Part shown: positions 11,501-17,589 of the stretch, piece after piece
How positions within the stretch are numbered: the stretch's first letter is position 1
Layout of the letters: each line of letters starts with the position of its first letter
Source of the DNA: Bacteroidales bacterium UBA1715
Lineage (GTDB): Bacteria > Bacteroidota > Bacteroidia > Bacteroidales > UBA1715
Assembly: GCA_002317135.1 (NCBI GenBank)
Contig: DCIX01000005.1
Coordinates: forward strand, 1 to 60,994
Direction: 5' to 3'
DNA length: 60,994 nucleotides
Position numbers and translations under genes: made by a program
Notes under the pieces: generated by a model
What the model saw: only the letters and a program-made list of their open reading frames with translations
Told to the model about the DNA's origin: nothing
The model's database searches: none

Positions 11501-11950
11501 TGGTTGATCCTCACAACCAGAACCACGCAACATTGATAAATTAGCTGAATATTCTGGTTTTTTAAAGTTTATATTCGGCTCAATTGTCAGTGTTTTAGTT
11601 CCATCTGAAATATATGCAATGTATTGAATTTCAGTCTTAATCTCTCCACTTACAGCATCGTAATACTGATAATCAAGATTGTCCGCAACAAATGTATATG
11701 ACTGACCATCCTCTACTGTCACCTTTTGGTTTAAGATTGTCTTATTACTCTCAAATACGCTAATAATAACGAAACTATACGTTACAGCAGAACCTTCTTT
11801 ATTTTCCACTGTGAATGTAATAGAACCATTGGAAGGATCTGGACAAGTTGGATCTTTCGGAATGATTGAATATGAACTCTGCGCTTGGGCAAACAATGCC
11901 AAACACAAAATCAAAAAAAGTGTATAAAGTCTATGCAAAAATGAACTCAT
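5519..11950 (-). CDS. Giant SprB-like repeat adhesin with T9SS type B (CHU_C) sorting domain
   Basis: A 2143-aa exported protein: MSSFLHRLYTLFLILCLALF then AQAQ is the signal peptide. From about residue 120 to 1750 it is a string of roughly twenty SprB-like repeats of 75-90 residues, each ending in a signature such as KDANGCSDT, TDDEGCVRKD or QDASGCNDK and usually holding a Tyr-x-Trp core (YTYSWNNG, YTYVWSNG). The cysteines near each repeat start (LLCKDEPTG, VLCYGESTG) and in the D-x-x-G-C end suggest one disulfide per repeat. Residues from about 2050 on form the gliding-motility-associated C-terminal domain (IPSGFSPNGDGINDTWIIP, VYNRWGVLVFEN, NPLPMGTYYYVIEY), the type B T9SS signal. Likely a surface filament for adhesion or gliding; ligand unknown. 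First gene of a four-gene operon. Confidence 0.95.
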   Translation of the reverse strand: MSSFLHRLYTLFLILCLALFAQAQSSYSIIPKDPTCPDPSNGSITFTVENKEGSAVTYSFVIISVFESNKTILNQKVTVEDGQSYTFVADNLDYQYYDAVSGEIKTEIQYIAYISDGTKTLTIEPNINFKKPEYSANLSMLRGSGCEDQPIGKASVTFNLGVPPYSWDWYKITDASYPLHTNNEQVTDMSAGKYFVTVTDFAGCKINSDTVEIKPIDIKVTAAVVKNIICKDVKQGIASASVINAYKDNCTINWIGSKTKTLSVDENGTASDMNEELPAGEVYVAVEDEIGCRDTTKVVLTQPEIKLELSETHTDLLCKDEPTGTITCTTTNAVGAVTYIWSDDATVQTANRTELAADIPYTVIAKDANGCSDTVEVTLTQPLTKVEITDPPIGTEPSCFGYSDGKIELEVTGGDVGGYSYYWNSVLGTSVAENVSAGDYTIVAKDANGCSDTLQYHLDEPPSMEPQMYIDGMEGSTKTLQCNGEKADLEIKTNDLYSPKTYKWDTGEWGSSTVKKDALPGNYEVTIKASNGCEEKVTASLIEPEKLNIEIVEETPILCNGSNGSLRANVVGGSGTYTYVWSNGSTGNTSGAVSEGTHTVVITDSYGCSTTASHTLTAPERLDMKIKLSPETCKKASLGELSVAVAGGSGSYTYQWLSKTAKTDWKSIGTTANLSSLDANSVYKLVITDDNGCEAKDSVDLSLIEEYNVYSYIKSSVSCPVTIDNLSTAKNTNDGELWFRVISGFSPFEVTVASESRNVTFENVYDGVDTGKYWNSYASYNGTLPVSDIAQVSVDSVPVGSYVVTVVDYRGCERVDTIQMEHNTSMKISILDKTSASCTIPNGTAQISVSGGKAYSKKGKKYYLYEWESGETTAKATSLGIGDNIVKVTDARGCIARDTVTIESNTALRVKALTDDALIHCVDGNTGKASASVYYEGDDTPHTYTFAWSKGNFDASTGVVTDLPKGTHIVTVTDDEGCVRKDSITFVEDEILTIAGSLTKNVLCYGESTGEIILNSVTGGVKPYTYSWNNGSSSSILSAVPAGTYSVTVQDASGCNDKADFTLSEPEELILSLGATTDEVCPGNSDGTAQVSVVGGMGAYSIVWDNIPSTNTSRDDLSAGSHSVVAVDANGCKTNPTPFVIKKKSDALRVVSSTITAPKCGELIGAISISAAGSATGDYDYSWAVNGVAMAQTTPSISGLKVGTYQLTISDGVCSYDTTFVLAAEDVEKAEGTLTYLNTTCDGDSYSISISNEATADYSSYEWRNQVGTLISTSKTATNLTTGTYSVSAVDKTGCVFVGSYPIEQKNISVDALAQDITCNGGSNGGLTAVPNGNFVGSVTYTWYDAANNVVGSGASLSNIAVGSYYVKAYDANHITCPAQSTKVSISEPDAIVALTSVVTPSYCNLHNGVVAVDVVHGVAPFTYTWKSLSDGVTQKTETVAEARNTFNSAWTGETFVVDIVDKNGCSVSVNAQTTDVSDFSVYGYVNEPIHCVGDATASLQVMTANGYEPFAYSWSHNSSLNSATATALPAGTYSVTVTDAKGCAVSYTFDALEDAQPLTIEFTETPEIICYGSVGNLYARVKDGKSAPYSYQWYSDSDELLSSEQELEDVKSGTYKVQATDKFGCTSDVTSYTIKEPTKLQSKFTVKITECGDNANTGVVSLDTIYGGLIGADYRFRWTINSVDGDWIEWNDSIYRTLADLPAGTVVCTITNATDYESCYISDTMSTNPIMPMAINTKIKDTHCGYYRIEDAKSVDGSIEIIALQEAQGDYKDVVDANIADYLFTWHDTDRQTGTLAKNLGMDTYEVTVTGKNGCAKTFDAGTVGALVTLDAKIVTTEDLKENRTVICLEDSVSLTAITNVTLAPGYVPENETKTYNWNSVEVNKAATISDNNAETTFVNPLTKYYNDSTLVTMAYTFDGCFSKPVDFSIAHYDSVAFALEVYDSLGVYLGEDSLSVPKDLRYLITPKDEPWFVSKPDEDGIVSISWHSYKANREEVGDIRDTVTNEKSYLSSGNYGLYIPCRESNYYTAVATTTHGCRQLASIYVEVHLVDVIPSGFSPNGDGINDTWIIPKLINCPNAVVTVYNRWGVLVFENKLNYYDHPWNGTSMNGNPLPMGTYYYVIEYNDANDTPTATGSVSILR

Positions 11951-12067
11951 AATTTATAGCACTCGCAACATACATATTCGCAAAGTAAATATTTTTTCAA
12001 TACATTTTACCCAATTCGCTGCGTTTTTCGGAAAAATTCTCTAATTTCGGCACATAATTCTTGAAAG

Positions 12068-12796
12068 ATGTCTATTCTACGAACTGAAAATCTCATGAAA
12101 AAATACGGTAACAGAACCGTAGTACAAAGTGTTTCCTTTAGTGTAAAACAAGGAGAAATCGTAGGATTATTAGGACCTAATGGTGCTGGAAAAACGACTT
12201 CTTTCTATATGGTTATGGGATTGATTAACCCAGATGGCGGAAAAATCCTTCTTGACGACCAAGATATCACCAGCGAACCGGTTTACAAGCGTGCTCGTTA
12301 CGGTATTGGCTACTTGGCACAGGAAGCATCGGTGTTCCGCACACTTTCGGTAGAAAACAACATTCTTTCCATCTTGGAAATGACTAATCTTTCAAAGAAA
12401 GAACAAAAAGAAAAATGTGAAGAATTGCTTACCGATTTCAATCTACTTCATATCCGTAAAAACTTAGGTATTCAATTGTCTGGTGGTGAACGTCGTAGAA
12501 CAGAAATTGCACGTGCTTTGGCCAGCAATCCTAAATTCATTCTTCTTGACGAACCTTTCGCAGGCGTTGACCCAATTGCAGTTGAAGAAATTCAACGCAT
12601 TGTACGCGAATTGAAAGACAGAAATATTGGTATACTCATTACCGACCACAATGTTGACGAAACGCTTTCTATAACTGATAACGCAAATATTTTGTTCGAA
12701 GGAACAATCTTTAAATCAGGAACAGCACAACAATTAGCCGACGACCCTGATGTTCGTCGTGTGTATTTAGGCGAGAATTTCGAGTTGAAACGATAG
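12068..12796 (+). CDS. lptB: LptB, lipopolysaccharide export ABC ATPase
   Basis: A 242-aa ATPase of the LptB2FG complex, which powers LPS extraction from the inner membrane. Walker A GPNGAGKTTSF (about residues 35-45), Q-loop in YLAQEASVFR, ABC signature LSGGERRR (about 137-144), Walker B FILLDEPFAGVD (about 157-168) and the H-loop in ITDHNVDETL are all present. YGIGYLAQEASVF and FAGVDPIAV are typical of LptB rather than other ABC ATPases. The protein lacks an N-terminal extension and matches the usual length near 240. It stands alone: lptA, lptC and lptFG are not in the window. It converges with the NUDIX gene, one base between stops, and no terminator is visible there. Confidence 0.96.
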   Translation: MSILRTENLMKKYGNRTVVQSVSFSVKQGEIVGLLGPNGAGKTTSFYMVMGLINPDGGKILLDDQDITSEPVYKRARYGIGYLAQEASVFRTLSVENNILSILEMTNLSKKEQKEKCEELLTDFNLLHIRKNLGIQLSGGERRRTEIARALASNPKFILLDEPFAGVDPIAVEEIQRIVRELKDRNIGILITDHNVDETLSITDNANILFEGTIFKSGTAQQLADDPDVRRVYLGENFELKR

Positions 12797-12797
12797 C

Positions 12798-13322
12798 CTA
12801 TAAACAATATTCCCGTAAAATATTTTTTATTGAGGTTGAACCAACTTGTTCAATCACTTCATCGGTGATGTGAAGAAATTCATACGAAGTCACATCGTCG
12901 GTGGCACAGATTCCATCGAATGTTGCAACCCGACATTCATACACTAAATCACAAGTATAATATATGATACCTCCATATAGGTATGTGTTTGGAAATGAAC
13001 CAAGATATTTCTTGTCCACAATTTGTAGATGTAATTCTTCTTGTATTTCTCTATCTACCGCATCTTCTGCTTTTTCCAACGGATCGACAAAACCTCCTGG
13101 CAAATCAAATGTTCCTTTCCCTGGATCAAATGCTCTTCTGGTCAACAAAACTCTATTTTCTGAATCTCGAAGAATTACCGCCACTGCTGTTGCCGCATTA
13201 AAGTAAAACACAAAACCACAATCCGCACATTTACAGGATTTTACTCCATTTGCTTCAAATTGATTTCTACCACAACGCGGGCAGAATTTCATTACATTTT
13301 GTGGAGAAAATTCGTTGTTCAT
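12798..13322 (-). CDS. NUDIX hydrolase with N-terminal zinc ribbon
   Basis: A 174-aa protein. Cys14, Cys17, Cys32 and Cys35 (CPRC...CADC) form a zinc-ribbon like that of NudC/YfcD-type and ADP-ribose pyrophosphatase-like NUDIX proteins. The NUDIX box follows near residues 75-97: G-F-V-D-P-L-E, seven residues, then REIQEELHL. It keeps the REUxEE core that binds divalent metal, but the usual Gly near the end of the box is His. NUDIX enzymes cleave nucleoside diphosphates linked to another moiety; the substrate here is unknown. The start codon overlaps the stop of the upstream radical SAM gene (ATGA), so the two are translationally coupled. Confidence 0.9.
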   Translation of the reverse strand: MNNEFSPQNVMKFCPRCGRNQFEANGVKSCKCADCGFVFYFNAATAVAVILRDSENRVLLTRRAFDPGKGTFDLPGGFVDPLEKAEDAVDREIQEELHLQIVDKKYLGSFPNTYLYGGIIYYTCDLVYECRVATFDGICATDDVTSYEFLHITDEVIEQVGSTSIKNILREYCL

Positions 13323-15127
13323 CGTCTTTTCTTGCTTTTAGGAAATGTATTTGTTCTCGTATTATTCTGAAGCTTAGGACCTTTTTGAAACTGTTGTTTT
13401 TTAGCAGAATTTGCCATTGTGCCTTTCGGCTTATACCAAAAGAAAAATGACTTCTGCTTATCTTTTTCATCCTTGGATTTTGCGGAGAAAATTGGTTCTA
13501 AAGTATATGGATTTACTCCAGTATAATACATCACCGTTGATAGTGTCATTGGAGTTGGAGTGAAGTCCTGAACTTGTTCCGGCATCACTTTCAACATGCG
13601 GAGTTTTTGTTCCAACTGTTTCATATCCTGTGCACTACAACCTGGATGCGAAGAAATAAAGTATGGAATAATTTGCTGTCGAAGTCCAAACTTTTTATTC
13701 AATTCATCAAATGTTTGTTTAAACTTTTCAAACAAAGTGAATGACGGTTTGCGCATCAATTTTAATACTGAATCCTCGGTATGTTCTGGAGCAACTTTTA
13801 ATCTTCCAGAAACATGTTTTTGTACCAACTGGGCTGTATATTCTTTCTCGCCTTCCGCACCTGACAATAAATCGTAGCGTATTCCACTACCAATTGTAAT
13901 ATGCTTTATATTAGGAATTTGACTCGTCTTTTCGTATAATTTTGTCAATCGAACATGGCTGTCATTCAAATTCTTACACTTTTGTGGAAACAAACACGAT
14001 GCTCGTCGGCACTTGTGACATAAATCCTGATTTCGTCCTTGCATACCATACATATTCGCTGACGGCGCACCCAAATCTGTTATATGTCCTTTGAATGTTT
14101 TTGATTGAGCAATTTCATTCAATTCTTTTAAAATTGACTTCTCACTTCTGCTTGCAATAAACTTACCTTGATGTGCCGAAATCGTACAAAAACTACAAGC
14201 CCCAAAACAACCTCTATGAATTGTCACCGAATCCTTTATCATATCAAATGCTGGAATTGGTGGTTTTTTATCATATCTAGAATGTGGCAAACGAGTATAT
14301 GGCAATGCATAAATTGCATCCAAATCTTCCGTAGAAATCGTTGGATTTGGTTCATTTACAACAACATATTGACTACCAAACTTCTGAGCAATTTTCTCTG
14401 CCTTCCACACATTCGATTGTTCCTCTATTATACGGAAATTCTTGGCATCCAATATTTTATCTCGTAAACAATCTTCGTAGGAATGTAATTCTATCGGTTT
14501 TGTCGCACAATGTTCCAATGTATTCGTAACATACACTGTTTGAGGAATTTCAGTCATTTCTTCAACAGATTTTCCTGCAAGAAAAGCATCGGCAATATCT
14601 ATTATCGGCTTTTCTCCCATTCCATAAATCAACAAATCTGCTTTACTATCAATTAGCACCGATTTCTTATAAGAATCCGACCAATAATCATAATGCGAAA
14701 ATCTTCGCAGCGAAGCCTCAATTCCACCGATAACAATAGGGACATCTGGGAATAATTTCTTTAAAATATTTGAATATACCGTTACCGCATAATCTGGTCG
14801 TTGACCTGCCAAACCACCAGGCGTGTAAGCATCGTTTGATCGCAATCTTTTGGTTGATGTGTAATGATTTACCATGGAATCCATACTACCCGAATTCACA
14901 CCAAAAAACAAGCGAGGTTTTCCTAATTTTTTGAAGTCGCGCAAATCATCACGCCAGTTCGGTTGTGGAACAACAGCCACACGCAAACCGTGATGTTCCA
15001 AAACACGAGAAATTATGGCCGTACCAAATGAAGGATGGTCAATATAAGCATCGCCTGTAATCATAATTACATCGACATAATCCCATCCAAGGCGTTCAAG
15101 TTCCTTTTTCGAGGTAGGCAATTCCAT
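13319..15127 (-). CDS. ygiQ: YgiQ family radical SAM protein
   Basis: A 602-aa member of the YgiQ/UPF0313 family. MELPTSKKELERLGWDYVDV at the N-terminus and ITGDAYIDHPSFG are the family opening, and the radical SAM cluster motif CFGACSFC is near residue 308 (HRGCFGACSFCTI). A second Cys group follows (LCHKCRRASCLFPQKC, about 370-390). The C-terminal tail is basic, ending KKRR. Members are presumed to bind a 4Fe-4S cluster and S-adenosylmethionine; the reaction is unknown. Length is close to the family norm of 600-740. The gene overlaps the NUDIX start by 4 bp and is preceded by the ferredoxin-nitroreductase gene with a 45-bp gap. Confidence 0.95.
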   Translation of the reverse strand: MELPTSKKELERLGWDYVDVIMITGDAYIDHPSFGTAIISRVLEHHGLRVAVVPQPNWRDDLRDFKKLGKPRLFFGVNSGSMDSMVNHYTSTKRLRSNDAYTPGGLAGQRPDYAVTVYSNILKKLFPDVPIVIGGIEASLRRFSHYDYWSDSYKKSVLIDSKADLLIYGMGEKPIIDIADAFLAGKSVEEMTEIPQTVYVTNTLEHCATKPIELHSYEDCLRDKILDAKNFRIIEEQSNVWKAEKIAQKFGSQYVVVNEPNPTISTEDLDAIYALPYTRLPHSRYDKKPPIPAFDMIKDSVTIHRGCFGACSFCTISAHQGKFIASRSEKSILKELNEIAQSKTFKGHITDLGAPSANMYGMQGRNQDLCHKCRRASCLFPQKCKNLNDSHVRLTKLYEKTSQIPNIKHITIGSGIRYDLLSGAEGEKEYTAQLVQKHVSGRLKVAPEHTEDSVLKLMRKPSFTLFEKFKQTFDELNKKFGLRQQIIPYFISSHPGCSAQDMKQLEQKLRMLKVMPEQVQDFTPTPMTLSTVMYYTGVNPYTLEPIFSAKSKDEKDKQKSFFFWYKPKGTMANSAKKQQFQKGPKLQNNTRTNTFPKSKKRR

Positions 15128-15172
15128 ACAATAACTTCTTTTCCTATAATCGTTTACTAAACAAATAGTATT

Positions 15173-15949
15173 TTAATCATACAAAACCTCGGGACGCTCC
15201 TTCAAAGCAGTTCTTTGATACTTTACAGCAGGATGCCCAATTACCAAAGTCGCTGCAACTCGCTCATTCTTCTGTAACCCCAACCTGTTTTTTAATTTCG
15301 AAGAAAATCGTGTAACAATTGAAAAATAGCCACTATAAAAGACACCAAGTCCCATTGCCTGTGCTGTTAATTCCATAGATGCTGCTGCCAAAGCTCCATC
15401 TACAACAGAAAATGCTTTTACAACAATGACTAACGGTGCTCCTTTAAAGAAAAAATGTTCATCTATTTCCGATTTTTTTATTCGTTCTGAAAATACATTA
15501 ACAACAGGCTTGCCTAATTGAAGTGCATGTAATGCCAACTGCTCATATTCCGCTAAGTTTTCGCGAATCACCACATACGAAACATCTTGTTCGTTGCTTG
15601 CACTTGGGGTATACTGACCTGCTTGCAAAATCTTTTGAACCAGCTCGTCCGATACGGTTTGTTGCGTAAATTGTCGTACAGAACGACGACGTTTAATCAA
15701 TTGCAAGATTGACTCACCATCAATTGGAGAAAATGAATTCAAATCTTCTGGAATATCTTCAAAATCAGAGATGGAAACTGCATTTTGAGGACAAATAGCC
15801 AAACAATGTGCACACATCAAACAATCATCTGCTCTACGAACGGCTTTGCTGCCCTCTAAATAAATATTTTTATCTGGGCAATCGTTTACACACATACCAC
15901 AACCAACACATTTTGAGTGATTTATAGAAATAGTATGATTTGTACGCAT
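15173..15949 (-). CDS. Nitroreductase family protein with N-terminal 2[4Fe-4S] ferredoxin domain
   Basis: A 258-aa fusion. Residues about 10-60 hold two ferredoxin motifs, CVGCGMCVNDCPD and CLMCAHCLAICPQ. From about residue 85 the FMN-binding nitroreductase fold starts with IKRRRSVRQFTQQ, followed by PSASNEQDVSYVVI and, toward the C-terminus, ASMELTAQAMGLGVFYSGYF and RVAATLVIGHPAVKY. The ferredoxin domain probably feeds electrons to FMN; the physiological acceptor is unknown. This domain order is common in anaerobes, including Bacteroidales and clostridia, and so suggests anaerobic metabolism. The gene is on the same strand as, and upstream of, the ygiQ-NUDIX pair and downstream of tRNA-Arg. 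Confidence 0.93.
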   Translation of the reverse strand: MRTNHTISINHSKCVGCGMCVNDCPDKNIYLEGSKAVRRADDCLMCAHCLAICPQNAVSISDFEDIPEDLNSFSPIDGESILQLIKRRRSVRQFTQQTVSDELVQKILQAGQYTPSASNEQDVSYVVIRENLAEYEQLALHALQLGKPVVNVFSERIKKSEIDEHFFFKGAPLVIVVKAFSVVDGALAAASMELTAQAMGLGVFYSGYFSIVTRFSSKLKNRLGLQKNERVAATLVIGHPAVKYQRTALKERPEVLYD

Positions 15950-15970
15950 CGTTTTAATTTAGAAATTCTG

Positions 15971-16042
15971 TAGCTCCGTAGGGAATCGAACCCTAATCAC
16001 TAGTTCCGGAAACTACTATTCTATCCATTGAACTACAGAGCC
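15971..16042 (-). tRNA. tRNA-Arg (anticodon CCG)
   Basis: Folded by eye on the minus strand, 72 nt. Acceptor stem GGCTCTG pairs with CGGAGCT (with G-U at 1:72 and 6:67), discriminator A. D stem GTTC/GAAT with loop AATGGATA. Anticodon loop TTCCGGA gives CCG, reading CGG arginine codons; its stem has four pairs plus a G/G opposition at 27:43. The T arm is TAGGG, loop TTCGATT, CCCTA. The 3' CCA is not encoded. No integrase or duplicated 3' end was seen, so there is no sign that it serves as an attachment site. Confidence 0.95.
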
Positions 16043-16098
16043 ATTGCGTGCAAATATATGATTTTTATATGTTCTTATAATATTCAACAAGATTTTAT

Positions 16099-16106
16099 TA
16101 CCTTTG
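16099..16106 (+). promoter_or_regulatory. -7 promoter element for the TlpA-like gene
   Basis: TACCTTTG matches the Bacteroidota -7 consensus TAnnTTTG. No clear TTG lies 19 bp upstream. Transcription would begin near 16111, which places ATG 16114 almost at the mRNA end and favours ATG 16132 as the real start. Confidence 0.5.
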
Positions 16107-16113
16107 CATCAGT

Positions 16114-17586
16114 ATGAAAAATTGTAGTGTAATGCGAAAAATTCTCGCTATATATCTTACTTTATTTCTTTCATTTGAAATCTTCGCGCAAACCGTGACT
16201 ATCAACGGTAGTTCCGAAGAATATGCAAATCAAACAATTAGCGTTTACCAATATTCAGACTACTTCACTAAAAACGAAGAACTTATTGGTTCGTTTACAA
16301 CGGATGCACTTGGTCGTTTCTCATATACATTCGACTGCAAAACGACAAGGGAAATCTATATGTATTTAGGAATTTACAAAGCTTTCTTATTCGTTTCGCC
16401 AGAAAAAGAATACGAGATTGCAATGCCACCATACGAGGAAAAAACATTGGCACAAGAACTAAATCCGTACTATGAGCCAACAGACATTAGTTTGGGCGTA
16501 ATTAATAGCGATCCCAACGATATAAATATCCTACTTCTTTCGTTTAACTCATTGTATGAGACATTCTTAAGCGATAATTTCCAGGAAATCTATATCACTC
16601 GAGATAAAGCAAAAGTGGAGAAATTTCAAGAGTATGTTGACAGTACATTTACTGGATGCAATGATGAATTTTTCAATGTTTACAAAAATTACCGTATGTA
16701 TGCACTTCGCTATATGGCTTATCAGCGCGACAAAATGGGTGTTACCCGTAAACATTTCCTCAATAATGCATTCTATTACTACAACCCTGCGTATATGAAC
16801 TTATTCAAAATGATGTGGAAAGACTACATCATCAATAATCATACGCACGATATGGGTAAAAATCTCAAAATTGATATCATTTACGGAAAAAGTCCTACAA
16901 TGTTCAAAAAGACTTTGGAGAAAAATATTGCATTCCGTAACGACACCTTAAAAGAATTGCTCCTACTTCAATGTCTGGATGACTGCCTAAAAGATCCTGA
17001 TGTATTCCCTCCTGCTCCTGTTTATCAAACTCTTGACTCTCTTATTATTATGTCAAAAGTTGCTGAACATAAGAACATTGCGGAAAATATAAAAAAGAAA
17101 TACACCCAACTTGAATTTCACGATAACGCGCCATATTTTGAATTATACAACCAAGATAGTGTGCTATACACTTTAGATAAATTCAAAGGGAAATATGTGT
17201 ATTTAAACTTCTGCCGTTCAGAGAATTATGCCTGTATAAAGGACTACAAAGTTCTTCGAAAGATGAACGAAAAAACCAAAAAGGATTTGAACATTGTTAC
17301 TTTAAGTTACGAAAAAACCTTTGAAGACTTCCGCTCATTCAAGAAAGCAAACCCACAATATAATTGGACATTCCTATATGCCGGTGACAATCCAGAAATC
17401 GGCAGACAGTACAAATTACGCGGAATGCCGACATACATGCTTCTTGATAAAAACGGTAAAATTGAAATGATTTCTGCTCCAACACCAGCCGATGATTTCC
17501 AGGAAACATTTGCAAAAATGGTTATCCGTCAGAAGAAAGAGGCGGCGGCACAGAAAAAGAGCAAGAGTCGCGCAAGAACTTGGTAA
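16114..17586 (+). CDS. Exported thioredoxin-fold (TlpA/redoxin-like) protein lacking the CxxC motif
   Basis: 490 aa from ATG 16114, or 484 from ATG 16132, which gives a compact signal peptide (MRKILAIYLTLFLSFEIFAQ) and fits the promoter position. An N-terminal beta-sandwich like that of Bacteroidota TlpA/DUF4369 proteins is followed by a helical middle and a C-terminal thioredoxin fold from about residue 335 (APYFELYNQDSVLYTLDKFK, GKYVYLNF, RGMPTYMLLDKNGKI). The cis-Pro is kept (GMPTY). Where relatives read W-A-S-W-C-P-P-C, this protein reads CRSENYAC (Cys367 to Cys374): the first catalytic Cys is Asn371 and only the second remains, with an extra Cys at the Trp position. Ordinary thiol-disulfide reduction is therefore unlikely. 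It is 3 bp from the next gene and probably cotranscribed. Confidence 0.82.
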   Translation: MKNCSVMRKILAIYLTLFLSFEIFAQTVTINGSSEEYANQTISVYQYSDYFTKNEELIGSFTTDALGRFSYTFDCKTTREIYMYLGIYKAFLFVSPEKEYEIAMPPYEEKTLAQELNPYYEPTDISLGVINSDPNDINILLLSFNSLYETFLSDNFQEIYITRDKAKVEKFQEYVDSTFTGCNDEFFNVYKNYRMYALRYMAYQRDKMGVTRKHFLNNAFYYYNPAYMNLFKMMWKDYIINNHTHDMGKNLKIDIIYGKSPTMFKKTLEKNIAFRNDTLKELLLLQCLDDCLKDPDVFPPAPVYQTLDSLIIMSKVAEHKNIAENIKKKYTQLEFHDNAPYFELYNQDSVLYTLDKFKGKYVYLNFCRSENYACIKDYKVLRKMNEKTKKDLNIVTLSYEKTFEDFRSFKKANPQYNWTFLYAGDNPEIGRQYKLRGMPTYMLLDKNGKIEMISAPTPADDFQETFAKMVIRQKKEAAAQKKSKSRARTW

Positions 17587-17589
17587 TCT

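Noticed and set aside
5519..11950. CRISPR-like or tandem DNA repeat in the adhesin genes
   Set aside because: Repetition is at protein level with diverged DNA; no direct repeats with regular spacers were seen.
15971..16042. tRNA-Arg as an integration site of a mobile element
   Set aside because: No integrase and no repeated tRNA 3' end found in the window; housekeeping-type genes on both sides.
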